A DNA stretch of 64,000 bases from Actinomycetota bacterium (GCA_014360655.1 JACIXC010000004.1:62001-126000); one strand, 5' to 3'; shown: positions 9,283-18,722, counted from the stretch's first letter. Program-made: numbers and translations. The notes: generated by a model not told the origin, from the sequence alone.

Positions 9283-10035
9283 TCAGGGTCCCGGTGTGGC
9301 CCGCTCACTCTCGGGAGCGGGGTTTTGGTTGGCGTCGACTGTTGTTTCCTCCATCAGGGAGGGCTTGACGTGGAGGCTTTTTTCCATGGTCGCGAGGAGG
9401 CGGTCGACCACACGCAAGTTCACCGCCAGGGCTCGGGACTGGTTCTTCACCAGCTCGAAGGCGACCTTTTCCAGGTCGTAGTCCTTGTTCGTCGTCACGA
9501 AGTGCATGATGATCTCCAGGGCAGCCCCGGTGATGATGGCCGCGGCCACGTCGAAGTCGCACTGTATGATGAAGCCGCGCTCCGCGAGCATGCGCAGCTC
9601 CGCAGCCAGCACGCGGCGCGAGTAAAGGGCGTAACTCTCCAGCTTTTCGGAGAAAACGGCCTCCTGTCCCATAGCCTGACGGTAGATGATGGAGGTGAGA
9701 TCGATATTGTCGCGGTGGAAACGGAAGAAATCCAACGCGAAGTCCAGCCAGGCGAAGAGGAAGTTGCCGTCCGCCATCAAGGCTCTCTTGATGCGCACGC
9801 TGTTGGCCTCGAGGATCCTGTTGAGGTTCTCAAAGTAGATGTCTATGATGCGTAAAAAGATCTCTTCCTTGGATTTGAAGTAATGATAGAAGGTGCCCCG
9901 CGCCACCCCGGCGCTTTCCACGATGTCCGTAATCGAGGTGGCGACGTATCCCTTGGCGGCGAATATCTTGATGGCCTCGTGCAAAAGCTGCCTCTCCCGC
10001 TCCTTGCGGGGCAGCACCCTTCTCTTCCCACCCAT
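9283..10035 (-). CDS. TetR-family transcriptional regulator (paralog 2)
   Basis: A 250-residue TetR regulator. The DNA-binding helix-turn-helix spans about residues 18-55 (IKIFAAKGYVATS, then TDIVESAGVARGTFYHYF). The ligand domain aligns collinearly with the neighbouring paralog 220 bp downstream. The start at ATG 10035 is supported by GAGGAG five bases upstream. It is transcribed away from the lipase gene at 10797; the 760-bp intervening region carries two palindromic sites. TetR repressors often control a divergent neighbour, so regulation of the adjacent lipases by one or both paralogs is the simplest reading. The C-terminal tail of about 25 residues is low-complexity and not conserved between the paralogs. 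Confidence 0.92.
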   Translation of the reverse strand: MGGKRRVLPRKERERQLLHEAIKIFAAKGYVATSITDIVESAGVARGTFYHYFKSKEEIFLRIIDIYFENLNRILEANSVRIKRALMADGNFLFAWLDFALDFFRFHRDNIDLTSIIYRQAMGQEAVFSEKLESYALYSRRVLAAELRMLAERGFIIQCDFDVAAAIITGAALEIIMHFVTTNKDYDLEKVAFELVKNQSRALAVNLRVVDRLLATMEKSLHVKPSLMEETTVDANQNPAPESERATPGP

Positions 10036-10796
10036 GCTGACTCCTCGACATTCCCGCTCCGGAGGCTCGTTCCCCCTCGCTCAGCATGAAGATATCAGAC
10101 GCAGGCTTGGCGAACAACAATTTCCGGAGGAATTCAGATTTTCAAAGTCTGTTATCCCGTCTGAAAACGTGAGCTCGCTCCGGCTCACGGCACCGATATC
10201 CCATGCCTACTTGCGTGGCGGCAGCCGAGGCAAAAGGACTGCGCCCGGGGGCGAGGTCACCCTCGTGTCCGTGACGCGGGGAAACGCGGACCGGATTCAT
10301 CCCCGGAGGTAAGAGGTGCCTGCCGCTTCCCGCTCGGGTCGGAGGGATGCCCGCGTATTTAGGCCCGGGAAGTGACTGTAGCCTTGCGCGCGCAGCAGGA
10401 AAGGCGCTCTCGATATGCGCTGGCGACGGTCATCGCCGTGAAGAAAGAAATTATACTTGATTGTCAGTAAAATGAAATCGTCCACGATGGCTGTAATCCT
10501 GCAGGTTGTTTAGCAGGAGATATCAAGCATATCCGTTAAAGAAAAAATGTATTGACTAGTCAATCTAATATATGTTAACTTGTCAATAGTTTCTTTCTCG
10601 TATTGTAGGGTGGAATTGGCTGTTTGTTGATTCTTTAACGGTCGGCCCTGGACACCGCATTGGTACTCGTTCCCGTATCTGCGGTGCATGCGGACAGGTG
10701 CGATGGGTTAACGGACAAGGGGGGATGCTAGAGGGAAGATCGGTCGTTTTCAGGACGGCGTCATTTTTTCTCGAAAGATAGAAAGGGGGCAAACGA
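10036..10796. other. Long divergent regulatory region between tetR and lipase 1
   Basis: No convincing gene is seen in these 760 bp. The tetR-proximal half is GC-rich. The lipase-proximal part turns AT-rich around 10430-10600 and contains the paired palindromes described separately. The lipase RBS (AAAGGGGG) lies at its end. The AT-rich core and operators about 230 bp upstream of the lipase start suggest a long 5' untranslated leader. Confidence 0.6.
10547..10589. promoter_or_regulatory. Two tandem TetR-type operator palindromes upstream of lipase 1
   Basis: Site one, 10547-10566, is TGTATTGACTAGTCAATCTA with a perfect 12-bp core TTGACTAGTCAA. Site two, about 10570-10589, carries a degenerate left half (GTTAAC) and a good right half (GTCAATAG). 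The centres are about 23 bp apart, near two helical turns. The first closely matches the perfect palindrome upstream of lipase 2. Binding by the nearby TetR proteins is inferred from proximity and symmetry. Confidence 0.7.
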
Positions 10797-12143
10797 ATGA
10801 GGCGAGGGTTGAGTTACTTCCTGTGTGTATTCCTGTCGGCGTTGTTGGCTTTGGCGCTCATGGCCCCGGCGCTCGCGAATCCTGCGGCAACGGTGACCGA
10901 GGCCGGGGAGGACCTCTATACCGTCACCACCGCCGACGGGGTGGAGCTGGTGATCAAGCACTACCTTCCCGCGGAGGGCGCCCTTTACCGTACCGGGGCA
11001 CAGCCGGTCATCCTCATGCCGGGCCTGCTCTGCAACAACAACTTCTACGAGGTTAGGACGCCCAAGGGGGCTTCCTACAACGGAGTGAAGCTCCCGGAGG
11101 ACCTCCCCGACTGGGCCGAGGGCGATCCCTACATCGAAGCGGACCCCATGAAGTTCTACAGCCTGGCATATTACCTGTGGGACCAGGGATACGACGTGTG
11201 GACTGCAAACTACCGCAGCGAGGGACGTGACGAGATGCGGTGCGGTGGCGCCGGCCCCTTCGCCATCGACGAGCTGGGCGCCAACGACATGCCGGCCATC
11301 GTGACCAAGGTACGCGAGCTCACGGGACAGAAGCCGGTGTGGATAGGACACAGCATGGGTTCCACCATGGCCTACATGTACCTGCAGGGGGCGAGGTTCA
11401 CGGATCCCACCAACACCCAGAGCAAGATCGTCTCCGACCCCGCCCTGGTGGCCGAGAGGAACGACGGGGAAGGCTCGCAGGCCCTCAAGGGCCTGGTGGA
11501 CCTAGACGGTCCCGTGATCCCGGGAGGCTCCATAAACCCGTTGTTGCGGCCGCTGGTCTTCATGCTCCTGGGGGTGCCCATGTACGTTGACCTGCGCCCC
11601 CTCACCGCCAACTTCGGCTACCTGGCGTCCAATCCCATGCTGGCCCTGCAGTCGCTCCTGGCGGCCATGTCGGGGATCATCGGACTCGTTCCCGGCATGG
11701 ACATCTTCAACATCGTGCGCCTCATCAACCCCGGGAACATAAGCGGTTGCGTCTCGAACTTCTTCTTCCAGTTCGTGGTGGACGGCGTGAGCGCCAGGGT
11801 GCTCACCCACTTCGCGGACGCCATCACCTACCGCAAGTTAAGGGAGGACTGGCACAACGCGCCCAAGTGGGGACAGGTGCCGCCGGCGCCAAAGGCGGGA
11901 GACGGTTATTATTACTACTCCGACAACCTGGCCAAGATAAGCCTTCCCGCCCTGGTCATCGCCGACGCAACAAAGGACATCACCAACCCCGGCGACGTTA
12001 AGGGCTTCTATGACAAGAAGACCAGGGACGCCAGGGACCTGTATTTCATGATCCCCAACACCGCCCACGTGGACCTGGTCATCGGCTTGAACGCCCCGCT
12101 GGAGCTGTTCCCGAAGATAGGGTCTTGGCTGGCGAGCCTGTGA
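10797..12143 (+). CDS. Secreted alpha/beta-hydrolase, acid-lipase-like (paralog 1)
   Basis: A 448-residue predicted exported esterase or lipase. A clear signal peptide covers residues 1-27 (hydrophobic run ending APALA). The alpha/beta-hydrolase fold is indicated by VILMPGLLCNN (oxyanion region), nucleophile elbow GHSMGS with Ser186, ADATKDITNP as the likely acid strand, and NTAHVDLV with His424. The overall plan, with a long lid-containing insertion, resembles the eukaryotic gastric/lysosomal acid lipase group. It should hydrolyse ester lipids outside the membrane; the natural substrate is unknown. RBS AAAGGGGG precedes ATG 10797. A closely similar paralog follows at 12566, each gene with its own palindromic operator. 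Confidence 0.87.
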   Translation: MRRGLSYFLCVFLSALLALALMAPALANPAATVTEAGEDLYTVTTADGVELVIKHYLPAEGALYRTGAQPVILMPGLLCNNNFYEVRTPKGASYNGVKLPEDLPDWAEGDPYIEADPMKFYSLAYYLWDQGYDVWTANYRSEGRDEMRCGGAGPFAIDELGANDMPAIVTKVRELTGQKPVWIGHSMGSTMAYMYLQGARFTDPTNTQSKIVSDPALVAERNDGEGSQALKGLVDLDGPVIPGGSINPLLRPLVFMLLGVPMYVDLRPLTANFGYLASNPMLALQSLLAAMSGIIGLVPGMDIFNIVRLINPGNISGCVSNFFFQFVVDGVSARVLTHFADAITYRKLREDWHNAPKWGQVPPAPKAGDGYYYYSDNLAKISLPALVIADATKDITNPGDVKGFYDKKTRDARDLYFMIPNTAHVDLVIGLNAPLELFPKIGSWLASL

Positions 12144-12214
12144 CGGCCGCCCGTCCGGCGGAATGGAGGTCACGCGCTCACTCTGGGGTTTGCCGCACCC
12201 GTAGCATGCGGAAG

Positions 12215-12243
12215 GATCACCTCCCGGTTTCCGGGAGGTGATC
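12215..12243 (+). terminator. Strong hairpin downstream of lipase 1
   Basis: A perfect 13-bp inverted repeat (GATCACCTCCCGG and its complement) has a three-base TTT loop and is followed by gcttttg. It lies 72 bp after the lipase 1 stop and separates it from the lipase 2 promoter. Confidence 0.8.
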
Positions 12244-12380
12244 GCTTTTGCCTGGCGGGAACAAGCGTTTCGGTTCCCCGTGATGAAGGGGTTCCCCGTT
12301 ACGGAATCGTGGCCGGCGCTTAAACCGTAAAACACCGGACGATCGTGAGGCTTGCCGGCGGCGAACGGGAAGCCAAGAAA

Positions 12381-12400
12381 TGTATTGACATGTCAATACA
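12381..12400. promoter_or_regulatory. Perfect 20-bp palindrome, TetR-type operator upstream of lipase 2
   Basis: TGTATTGACATGTCAATACA is its own reverse complement over all 20 bases. It lies 166 bp upstream of the chosen lipase 2 start and is followed by AT-rich sequence (ttattagataaac) that could hold the -10. The core matches the site upstream of lipase 1 (TTGAC-2-GTCAA) and a variant before the SCP2 gene at 58566. Confidence 0.8.
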
Positions 12401-12565
12401 TTATTAGATAAACTGATTGGTAACAAACATGTTCGCGTCTATGAACCCCTGCATCATGGCACTTCCACAAATAGGAGAAGAAGGGAAAGGGGGTATGGCC
12501 ATGACAGGTTAGTGCACCGTCAAAAGCGTTGCATAATGCGGTTTCTAACGCGAAAGGGGGATGTG

Positions 12566-13903
12566 ATGAGGGGGAGATTCTCTGGCTTCACCGCTATTTT
12601 GCTGGCCGCGCTCATCGCGCTTCTCGTGATCCTTCCCGGGACGGCAGGTGCCGCGACCTCCACGCAGCAGGAGATGTACAAAGTCAACACCCTGGATGGG
12701 GTGGAGATCGTCCTGAAGCGGTACCGTCCCGACGCCGCAAGCGCTTTCCGCGCCGGGAAACAGCCGGTCATCCTCATGCCGGGGATACTCTGCAACCATA
12801 ACTTCTTCGACCTTCACACCCCGGAGGGGGAGAGCTGCGGGGTGAAGTTGCCCTCCGACCTGGCGGATTGGGCCAAGGGAGACCCTTACGTGAACGCGGA
12901 CCCCATGAGGTATTACAGCCTTGCTTACTACCTCTGGGACCAGGGCTACGACGTCTGGCTTGTGAACTACCGCGGCGAGGGTCGCGATCCCGTCAGAAGC
13001 GGGGGCGCCGGCGGCTATGCCATCGACGAGCTTGGGATCTATGACATGCCGGCCATAGTCACCAAGGTGAGGTCGGTAACGGGCAAGAAGCCGGTATGGA
13101 TCGGGCACAGCATGGGCTCGACCATGGCTTACATGTACCTGCAGGGGGCCAAGTTCAGCAGCGCCTCGGACGCAGGCTCACACGTCGTTTCCGACAGCTG
13201 GCTGGCCTCCCAGCGCAACAACGGGACAGGTTCGCAGGCGTTGAAGGGGTTCGTGGACCTGGATGGACCGGTAATACCAGGCGGTTCCATACCCGCCTTG
13301 CTGCAGGTGCTGCTGTGGCCGGCGTTGTCCACTCCACTATACCTGGACCTGAGGCCGCTCACTTCCAACCTGGGCGGATTGGCCGCCGATCCACTCATGG
13401 CGCTGGAGACCATGGCCCGCTGGCTGTGGGGAACGATAGGATATCCCGATCTCGGGCTGCTGAACCTGTTGCTGCTCATCAACCCCGCCAACATGGATCC
13501 CGGGGTCTCCAGGTATTTCTTCCGGTACGGGCTGGACGGGGTGAGCACCCGGGTTGTGGCACAGTTCGCCGATGCCATCGTCAACGGCAAGCTGAGGGAG
13601 GATTACCGCAACGGGCTCCTGAATTCCCTTCTGGTGGCTCCGCCGGAACCCCGCTCCGGTGATGGTTATTACTACTACTCGGACAACCTGGGCAAGATCA
13701 AGCTACCCGCCCTGGTCATCGCGGACGCCACCAGGGACATCACCAACCCAGAGGACATCAGGAGCTTCTACGACAGGAAGACCCGCAACAGCAAGGACAG
13801 GTACTACGTGATCTCCAACACCGCCCACGTGGATCTGGTGATGGGGTTGAACGCGCCCAAGGAGCTCTTTCCGAAGATCGGGGACTGGCTGAAGTCGCTT
13901 TGA
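12566..13903 (+). CDS. Secreted alpha/beta-hydrolase, acid-lipase-like (paralog 2)
   Basis: A 445-residue paralog of the preceding lipase, alignable from the signal peptide to the C-terminus. I chose ATG 12566 rather than the upstream start at 12512, because AAAGGGGG lies just upstream and the signal peptide (FTAILLAALIALLVILPG, ending AGAA) then starts properly. The nucleophile is Ser182 in GHSMGS; the acid (ADATRDITNP) and histidine (NTAHVDLV) motifs are kept. The two enzymes differ most in the middle lid region, so they may differ in substrate. The gene has its own promoter with the 20-bp palindrome and is not simply in an operon with paralog 1, from which it is separated by a strong hairpin. 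Confidence 0.87.
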   Translation: MRGRFSGFTAILLAALIALLVILPGTAGAATSTQQEMYKVNTLDGVEIVLKRYRPDAASAFRAGKQPVILMPGILCNHNFFDLHTPEGESCGVKLPSDLADWAKGDPYVNADPMRYYSLAYYLWDQGYDVWLVNYRGEGRDPVRSGGAGGYAIDELGIYDMPAIVTKVRSVTGKKPVWIGHSMGSTMAYMYLQGAKFSSASDAGSHVVSDSWLASQRNNGTGSQALKGFVDLDGPVIPGGSIPALLQVLLWPALSTPLYLDLRPLTSNLGGLAADPLMALETMARWLWGTIGYPDLGLLNLLLLINPANMDPGVSRYFFRYGLDGVSTRVVAQFADAIVNGKLREDYRNGLLNSLLVAPPEPRSGDGYYYYSDNLGKIKLPALVIADATRDITNPEDIRSFYDRKTRNSKDRYYVISNTAHVDLVMGLNAPKELFPKIGDWLKSL

Positions 13904-14027
13904 GGCGCGGAGCGGATGCCCGCGCGGTCGGTGGGCCGGAGCGTAGAAAGGCAGGGGCGAGAGCGCGCACGCCGCTGACCTTGCCGGTATCTTGGCGGTC
14001 GAGATCAAAGGCCGAAAGTCGCCGGGC

Positions 14028-14069
14028 GCAAGTCGCCCCCGAGGGTGGCCTCCCGAGGGGGCGACTTGC
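14028..14069. terminator. Large hairpin between convergent lipase 2 and dtxR genes
   Basis: A perfect 13-bp stem (GCAAGTCGCCCCC, 14028-14040, pairs with 14057-14069) encloses a smaller GAGG/CCTC hairpin. It sits in the 417-bp convergent gap, which holds no gene that I can see, and is well placed to act as a bidirectional terminator. There is no T-run. Confidence 0.55.
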
Positions 14070-14320
14070 CGCTACGAAAGCATACCCCTCTCGGCGGTCA
14101 TGCCCGGCACGGGGTAGCTGGGCGCGGAGTGCCCGGCTTACCTGGATGGCCTGGGGGAGGCGCACCGGGTAGGCATGCGCATCTTCCGACCTTGATATGC
14201 ATTGCATGCACGGCGACGGAGCGTAGCTCTCGGCCACTACTTCCGACACGCGGAGACAACGACCGCCCCGTGCCCTCGTGTCTGGCGGACGCTGCACGTG
14301 AGGATCGAAGACGCGACTCC

Positions 14321-14995
14321 TCAGACCAACTTGCGCACGTAGATGGAGTTGGCCAGGTGCCAGCCCACGGTGCGGCGATTCCTGCCCACCACGGCCTGCA
14401 GGGGCCCCTTGAAGGGATCCTTGGTTATCACCCTGATCCTAACCCCCGGCTTGATCCCCAGCGATGCCATGAACTGAAGCAACTCGGGCTCGTCGTCCTT
14501 CACGCTGATGACCTCCGCCCGCTCCCCGGGTTCCAGGGAATAGAGTGTGGTTTCCTCCACCCTGACGTCCTCTACCTTGGAGGGTATGGGGTAGCCGTGG
14601 GGGCAGACCTTGGGGCGGTTGAGGGCCACGAAGAGCCTCCTCTCCACCTCTTCGGAGATCTGGTTCTCGAAGGGGAGCGCCTCCTCGTGGGCCTCGTGCC
14701 ACTCGAACCCGAGCATGTCGGTGAGGAACCTCTCCACGATGCGGTGACGGCGGATGGCCTTCACCGCCATCTTCTCTCCCTCCGGGGTGAGGGTGATGCC
14801 GTGGTAGGGGGTGTAGTTGATCAACCCCTTTTGGGAGAGCTTCTTCAGCGTGTCGGTCACGGTTGAGGGAGCGAGCCCCATGGACTCGGCCAGCGCGGTG
14901 GTGGACACCGGGCTGGATGCCTGCTGCAGGCGGAAGATGTGCTTGAGATAATCTCCGAAAAAATCCCTTGCGGAAGGGTTGCGTGGCGATTTCAT
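14321..14995 (-). CDS. DtxR/MntR-family metal-dependent transcriptional regulator
   Basis: A 224-residue regulator. I chose ATG 14995 (MKSPRNPSARDFF...) over the longer frame from 15067, because GGGGGAG lies seven bases upstream and DtxR proteins start at this winged helix. The N-terminal helix-turn-helix (TTALAESMGLAPSTVTDTL) is followed by the metal-binding dimerisation domain (RRHRIVERFL, HEEALPFENQISEEVE, CPHGYPIP). A C-terminal FeoA/SH3-like domain runs from about residue 150 (LEPGERAEVISV, LGIKPGVRIRV). It should sense Fe(II) or Mn(II). No metal transporter is adjacent, so targets other than its own promoter are unknown. It is divergent from the pyrophosphatase gene. Confidence 0.93.
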   Translation of the reverse strand: MKSPRNPSARDFFGDYLKHIFRLQQASSPVSTTALAESMGLAPSTVTDTLKKLSQKGLINYTPYHGITLTPEGEKMAVKAIRRHRIVERFLTDMLGFEWHEAHEEALPFENQISEEVERRLFVALNRPKVCPHGYPIPSKVEDVRVEETTLYSLEPGERAEVISVKDDEPELLQFMASLGIKPGVRIRVITKDPFKGPLQAVVGRNRRTVGWHLANSIYVRKLV

Positions 14996-15033
14996 GTGCA
15001 CTCCCCCAAAATCCTTGAAATTTTGAATAACCC

Positions 15034-15045
15034 AAATTATAATTT
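15034..15045. promoter_or_regulatory. AT-rich palindrome in the dtxR / hppA divergent region
   Basis: AAATTATAATTT is a perfect 12-bp palindrome about 40 bp upstream of the dtxR start, set within an AT-rich stretch (15008-15062) unlike the flanking GC-rich DNA. It could be a -10 region, an autoregulatory operator, or both. Confidence 0.35.
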
Positions 15046-15198
15046 CGTCGTTCCGAATTTTCAACAAGAACCAGAACCTGGCGGCTCGCGGTTATACGAT
15101 ACCTTGTGCCGCCGCGGAAGCGGTTGAAGGCGGGCAGACGCCCGCAAAGATAGAAGGCCTCGTGGGAGGAATCGCGGTAAAAGGGGAAGGAGTGAGAT

Positions 15199-17331
15199 AT
15201 GGAGTACTGGGCCTTAGCCACGGGGGGTGCCGCGCTGGTGGGCCTGATCATGGCCTTCATCTACGCCAGGATGGTCACCAGGGAAGCCCCCGGCGACGAG
15301 AAGATGCAGTCCATCGCCGGAGCCATCCGGGAGGGGGCCATGGCCTTCATCCGGAGAGAGTACCAGGTGCTGGCCGTGTTCGTTCTCATCGTCTTTGCTC
15401 TCATCGCCATCTTCATCTGGTACAAGCCGGTGGATATAGTCAACGGTGAAAGGGTCATAGGGCAGAGCACCTATACCGGTATCTATACCGCCATCGCCTA
15501 TGTCCTGGGAGCCATCTGTTCCATGACGGCAGGGTTCATAGGGATGAACATCGCCACCAAGGCCAGCGTGAGGACAACTCATGGTGCGGAAGAGGGAGGT
15601 ACCGGCAAGGCACTGACCATAGCCTTCCGCGGCGGCGCCGTGATGGGCCTCACGGTAGCCGGCCTGGGGCTGCTGGGCCTCTCCGTGGTCTACCTGGTCT
15701 TCGTGAGGTGGTGGCAGGTGGTCACCAGCCCCGCCGGGCAGGCCTCCATCATCACCGGGTTCAGCCTGGGCGCCAGCTCCGTGGCCCTCTTCGCCCGCGT
15801 GGGCGGCGGCATCTACACCAAGGCGGCGGACGTGGGCGCGGACCTGGTGGGCAAGGTGGAGGCGGGCATCCCCGAGGACGACCCGCGCAACCCAGCGGTC
15901 ATCGCCGACAACGTGGGGGACAACGTGGGGGACGTGGCGGGCATGGGCGCCGATCTCTACGAGTCCTACGTGGGATCCATCGTGGCCCCCATCGCCCTGG
16001 CGGCCACCGTTTTCGCCCTCTCCGGAGCGGGGGGCGTGACCAAGGGCATGCTGCTCCCCATGCTCATCGCAGGCGTGGGCATCATAGCCTCCATCCTCGC
16101 CAGCTTCTTCGTGCGCAGCAAGGAGGGCTCGCATCCCTCGCGGGCCCTTAATACCGGCAGCTACGGGGCGGCGCTGCTCACCACCATAGGCACCCTCTTC
16201 GTGGTCCTCTTCTGGTTACGCGGCGTGGATGCGGTGAAGCACCCCATAGGCTTCTGGATCTCCATAGTCGCCGGACTGGCCGCCGGGCTGGCCATAGGGT
16301 TGATATCCGAGGTCTACACCTCCGACCGTTTCAAGCCGGTGAAGGAGATCGCCAAGTCCTCGCAGACGGGTCCCGCCACCACCATCCTCTCCGGCTTCTC
16401 GGAGGGCATGGAGAGCACCGCCAGCGCCATCATCCTGTTGGTGGGGGCCATTGCCGGAGCCTACCTGGCCGGGAACTGGGCCATGCCCGACGTCGCCAAC
16501 AGCGGCATCTACGGGATAGCCCTGGCGGCCATCGGCATGCTCTCAACCACGGGTATGACCGTTTCCGTTGACGCCTACGGGCCCATCGCCGACAATGCCG
16601 GAGGGATCTCGGAAATGAGCGGGAGACCGCCGGAAGTGCGCAAGATAACCGACTCGCTCGACGCCCTGGGGAACACCACCGCGGCCATCGCCAAGGGGTT
16701 CGCCATCGCCTCCGCCGGGGTCACCGCCCTGGCCCTCTTCAAGGCCTACACCGCGGCGGTGGGTATCACCATCATCGATCTGGGCAGGTGGCAGACGGTG
16801 GTCGGCCTCTTCCTGGGGGGGATGTTCCCCTTCCTCTTCTCCTCCATGGCCATCAAGGCGGTGGGTAGCGCGGCCTACGATATGATCGAGGAGGTCCGCC
16901 GCCAGTTCCGGGAGATCCCTGGCCTGAAGGAGGGGAAGGAGGGGGCTCGGGCGGAGTATGCCCGATGCGTGGACATCTCCACGCGGGCGGCTCTCCGGCG
17001 CATGATCCCACCCGCCTCCATAGCCGTGATCAGCCCGGTGGTCATCGGCCTGTGGGACAACCAGGCCCTGGCCGGGTACCTGGCCGGCGCCCTGGTGGTT
17101 GGATTCCTCATGGCCATCTTCATGGCCAACGCCGGAGGCGCGTGGGACAACGCCAAGAAATACATCGAAGCGGGAAACCTGGGCGGGAAGGGAACCACCA
17201 CCCATGCCGCGGCGGTGGTGGGGGACACCGTGGGCGACCCCTTCAAGGACACCGCCGGTCCCTGCATGAACATCATGATCAAGGTGATGTCGGTCATCGC
17301 CCTGGTCTTCGCGCCCCTGTTCATAAGGTGA
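15199..17331 (+). CDS. hppA: Membrane-bound ion-translocating pyrophosphatase (likely K+-dependent)
   Basis: A 710-residue polytopic membrane protein of normal length for the M-PPase family, with about 16 hydrophobic segments. It couples pyrophosphate hydrolysis to pumping of H+ or Na+ across the cytoplasmic membrane. Signature motifs are [18 protein letters not shown] and [14 protein letters not shown] for Mg-PPi binding, and the C-terminal [14 protein letters not shown]. The [10 protein letters not shown] segment has Ala where K+-independent enzymes have Lys, which indicates a K+-dependent enzyme. Whether Na+ or H+ is pumped cannot be settled by eye. RBS GGAAGGAG precedes ATG 15199. It would conserve energy from biosynthetic pyrophosphate, useful for an anaerobe on a small energy budget. 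Confidence 0.97.
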   Translation: MEYWALATGGAALVGLIMAFIYARMVTREAPGDEKMQSIAGAIREGAMAFIRREYQVLAVFVLIVFALIAIFIWYKPVDIVNGERVIGQSTYTGIYTAIAYVLGAICSMTAGFIGMNIATKASVRTTHGAEEGGTGKALTIAFRGGAVMGLTVAGLGLLGLSVVYLVFVRWWQVVTSPAGQASIITGFSLGASSVALFARVGGGIYTKAADVGADLVGKVEAGIPEDDPRNPAVIADNVGDNVGDVAGMGADLYESYVGSIVAPIALAATVFALSGAGGVTKGMLLPMLIAGVGIIASILASFFVRSKEGSHPSRALNTGSYGAALLTTIGTLFVVLFWLRGVDAVKHPIGFWISIVAGLAAGLAIGLISEVYTSDRFKPVKEIAKSSQTGPATTILSGFSEGMESTASAIILLVGAIAGAYLAGNWAMPDVANSGIYGIALAAIGMLSTTGMTVSVDAYGPIADNAGGISEMSGRPPEVRKITDSLDALGNTTAAIAKGFAIASAGVTALALFKAYTAAVGITIIDLGRWQTVVGLFLGGMFPFLFSSMAIKAVGSAAYDMIEEVRRQFREIPGLKEGKEGARAEYARCVDISTRAALRRMIPPASIAVISPVVIGLWDNQALAGYLAGALVVGFLMAIFMANAGGAWDNAKKYIEAGNLGGKGTTTHAAAVVGDTVGDPFKDTAGPCMNIMIKVMSVIALVFAPLFIR

Positions 17332-17368
17332 CGTAGCGCCCGCATCGCTTGCGGGAGAAGAAAGAAGG

Positions 17369-17391
17369 CCGCCGCCCCCTGCGGGCGGCGG
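17369..17391 (+). terminator. GC-rich hairpin downstream of hppA
   Basis: CCGCCGCCC and GGGCGGCGG form a perfect 9-bp stem with a five-base loop, followed by ttccctt. It begins 38 bp after the hppA stop. Confidence 0.6.
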
Positions 17392-17441
17392 TTCCCTTGC
17401 GGGGCAAGACGATGCCGGGGATAGGCGCACCTCGCCCCGCT

Positions 17442-17733
17442 GCGCGCCACGGCTACCCCGCGCCGCGGTAAGGTCAGGTCACGCATTCGCATCCAAGTCA
17501 GGCTTCTAGAAAGCGCGCCACGGCTACCCCGCGCAGCGGTGATGTCAGGGTGGGCGGCCCTCGCCCTTAAGGCGGGCATCGTGATGCCTTATCCCCGGGC
17601 AAGGCGGGAGGGGCAGGGAAGGAGGCCCCTCCCGCGGGCGCCGTTGTTCCAAGTCAAGATCCACATTCGATCCTGGAGATTGACACGGTGACGAGGGGGT
17701 CTTTCGCGAGCGCCGTTGTTTCATGTCAAGGTC
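17442..17733. repeat. Two pairs of short direct repeats with about 71-72 bp spacing
   Basis: One 37-bp pair (17442-17478 and 17513-17549, starting gcgcgccacggctacc, three mismatches) and one 24-bp pair (17638-17661 and 17710-17733, starting gcgccgttgtt, few mismatches) lie in the 539-bp gap between hppA and marR. The similar period in both pairs suggests one decayed repeat family. No gene is evident in the gap. Confidence 0.7.
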
Positions 17734-17843
17734 TACCCCAAAGCGATGCTGTATCGTTTCGGCAGGCGCTTTCCGGGTTGAAAAAGATCGGGAGACCACC
17801 AAAGCCTTACGTTGACGCGGGCGGCATGCAGCAAATATAATAA

Positions 17844-17856
17844 TTAGCATAGCTAA
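17844..17856. promoter_or_regulatory. MarR-type operator at the marR promoter
   Basis: TTAGCATAGCTAA contains 5-bp inverted halves TTAGC and GCTAA separated by three bases, 14 bp upstream of the marR start and overlapping an AT-rich TATAAT-like stretch at 17835-17842. The same arms and spacing occur upstream of the ABC exporter at 18530. Confidence 0.7.
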
Positions 17857-17870
17857 ATGTATGGAAGGGG

Positions 17871-18344
17871 ATGGAGTTGAAAGGTACCGGCCGCGAGGAG
17901 CTGGCGGAGCGCTTCATGGAGAGCCTGGGCGCGATCATGCGCGCGCGGGGAAACGCTTTCCGAAAGGTGGTAGGCCGGCAAGGGATCACCATGCCCCAGT
18001 TTTTCCTCCTCAAGATGGTCAAGGCGCATGACGAGATGACCGTCACCCAAATCTCCAGGGCGATGATGGTGGCGGTGCCCACAGCCAGCCGCATGATCGA
18101 CAACCTCTGCGAAAAAGGATGGCTGGAACGGCGGAAGGACCCGGAAAACCGCCGCGTGACCATGGTGCGCCTCACGCGGAGGGGGCGGAATATCCTGCGG
18201 GAGATGGGGGACCTGCAGAAGAAGGAGCTCCTGAAGCTCATGGACAGGGAGGACATCGGGGAGATAGAGGCCTTCGTCGCATGGCTGGAGAGATTCAGCG
18301 CCAGGCTCTCGGCTGCGCTGGAGGAAGCCGGAAAGCTGGAGTAA
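17871..18344 (+). CDS. MarR-family transcriptional regulator
   Basis: A 157-residue winged-helix regulator. Helix-turn-helix and wing are visible: MTVTQISRAMMVAVPTASRM, then LCEKGWLERRKDPENRRV, with the typical MarR wing D-x-R-x-x-x-V. The start is uncertain: ATG 17871 abuts the GGAAGGGG ribosome-binding site, so TTG 17877 with better spacing is an alternative; the difference is two residues. An inverted repeat just upstream recurs before the downstream ABC exporter, so the protein probably represses itself and the exporter until a drug-like or lipophilic ligand is bound. Confidence 0.92.
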   Translation: MELKGTGREELAERFMESLGAIMRARGNAFRKVVGRQGITMPQFFLLKMVKAHDEMTVTQISRAMMVAVPTASRMIDNLCEKGWLERRKDPENRRVTMVRLTRRGRNILREMGDLQKKELLKLMDREDIGEIEAFVAWLERFSARLSAALEEAGKLE

Positions 18345-18529
18345 GCCGGAAAGGAAGAGGGGGACTTGGGGCGCTGATGAAACACGCCCAGGCTTACGCA
18401 AGCACGGCAGGGAAAATGGAAGTTGCGGCGCAACAGGGGAGAGGGAACCTTCCGGTGAGGCCATGTTTCCCGGGTGGATCACGGGGCCGGGTCATTGACA
18501 GAAGGCAAGGGGGGCATTAATCTATCTAC

Positions 18530-18546
18530 ATTTAGCAGTGCTAAAT
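18530..18546. promoter_or_regulatory. MarR-type operator upstream of the ABC exporter
   Basis: ATTTAGCAGTGCTAAAT is an inverted repeat with perfect 7-bp arms and a three-base spacer. Its inner arms TTAGC/GCTAA and spacing are identical to those at the marR promoter. It lies about 215 bp upstream of the ABC ATPase start; the remaining 415-bp gap shows no gene. Confidence 0.75.
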
Positions 18547-18722
18547 TAACTCGCGGAAGCGCCATGGCAGTGAGGGATGGGAGCGCGTGAGGCGGCGCCC
18601 GGCCCGGGAGGACCTCCAGCCGGCATAACGGCGGGGTGAAGGGAGCATGGCGGGGGTGGGCGGATCCGCGTGATCCCGTTGCGGGGAAGGCGGGTATGCG
18701 GCGGAGGAGACGTTGAAAGGCG

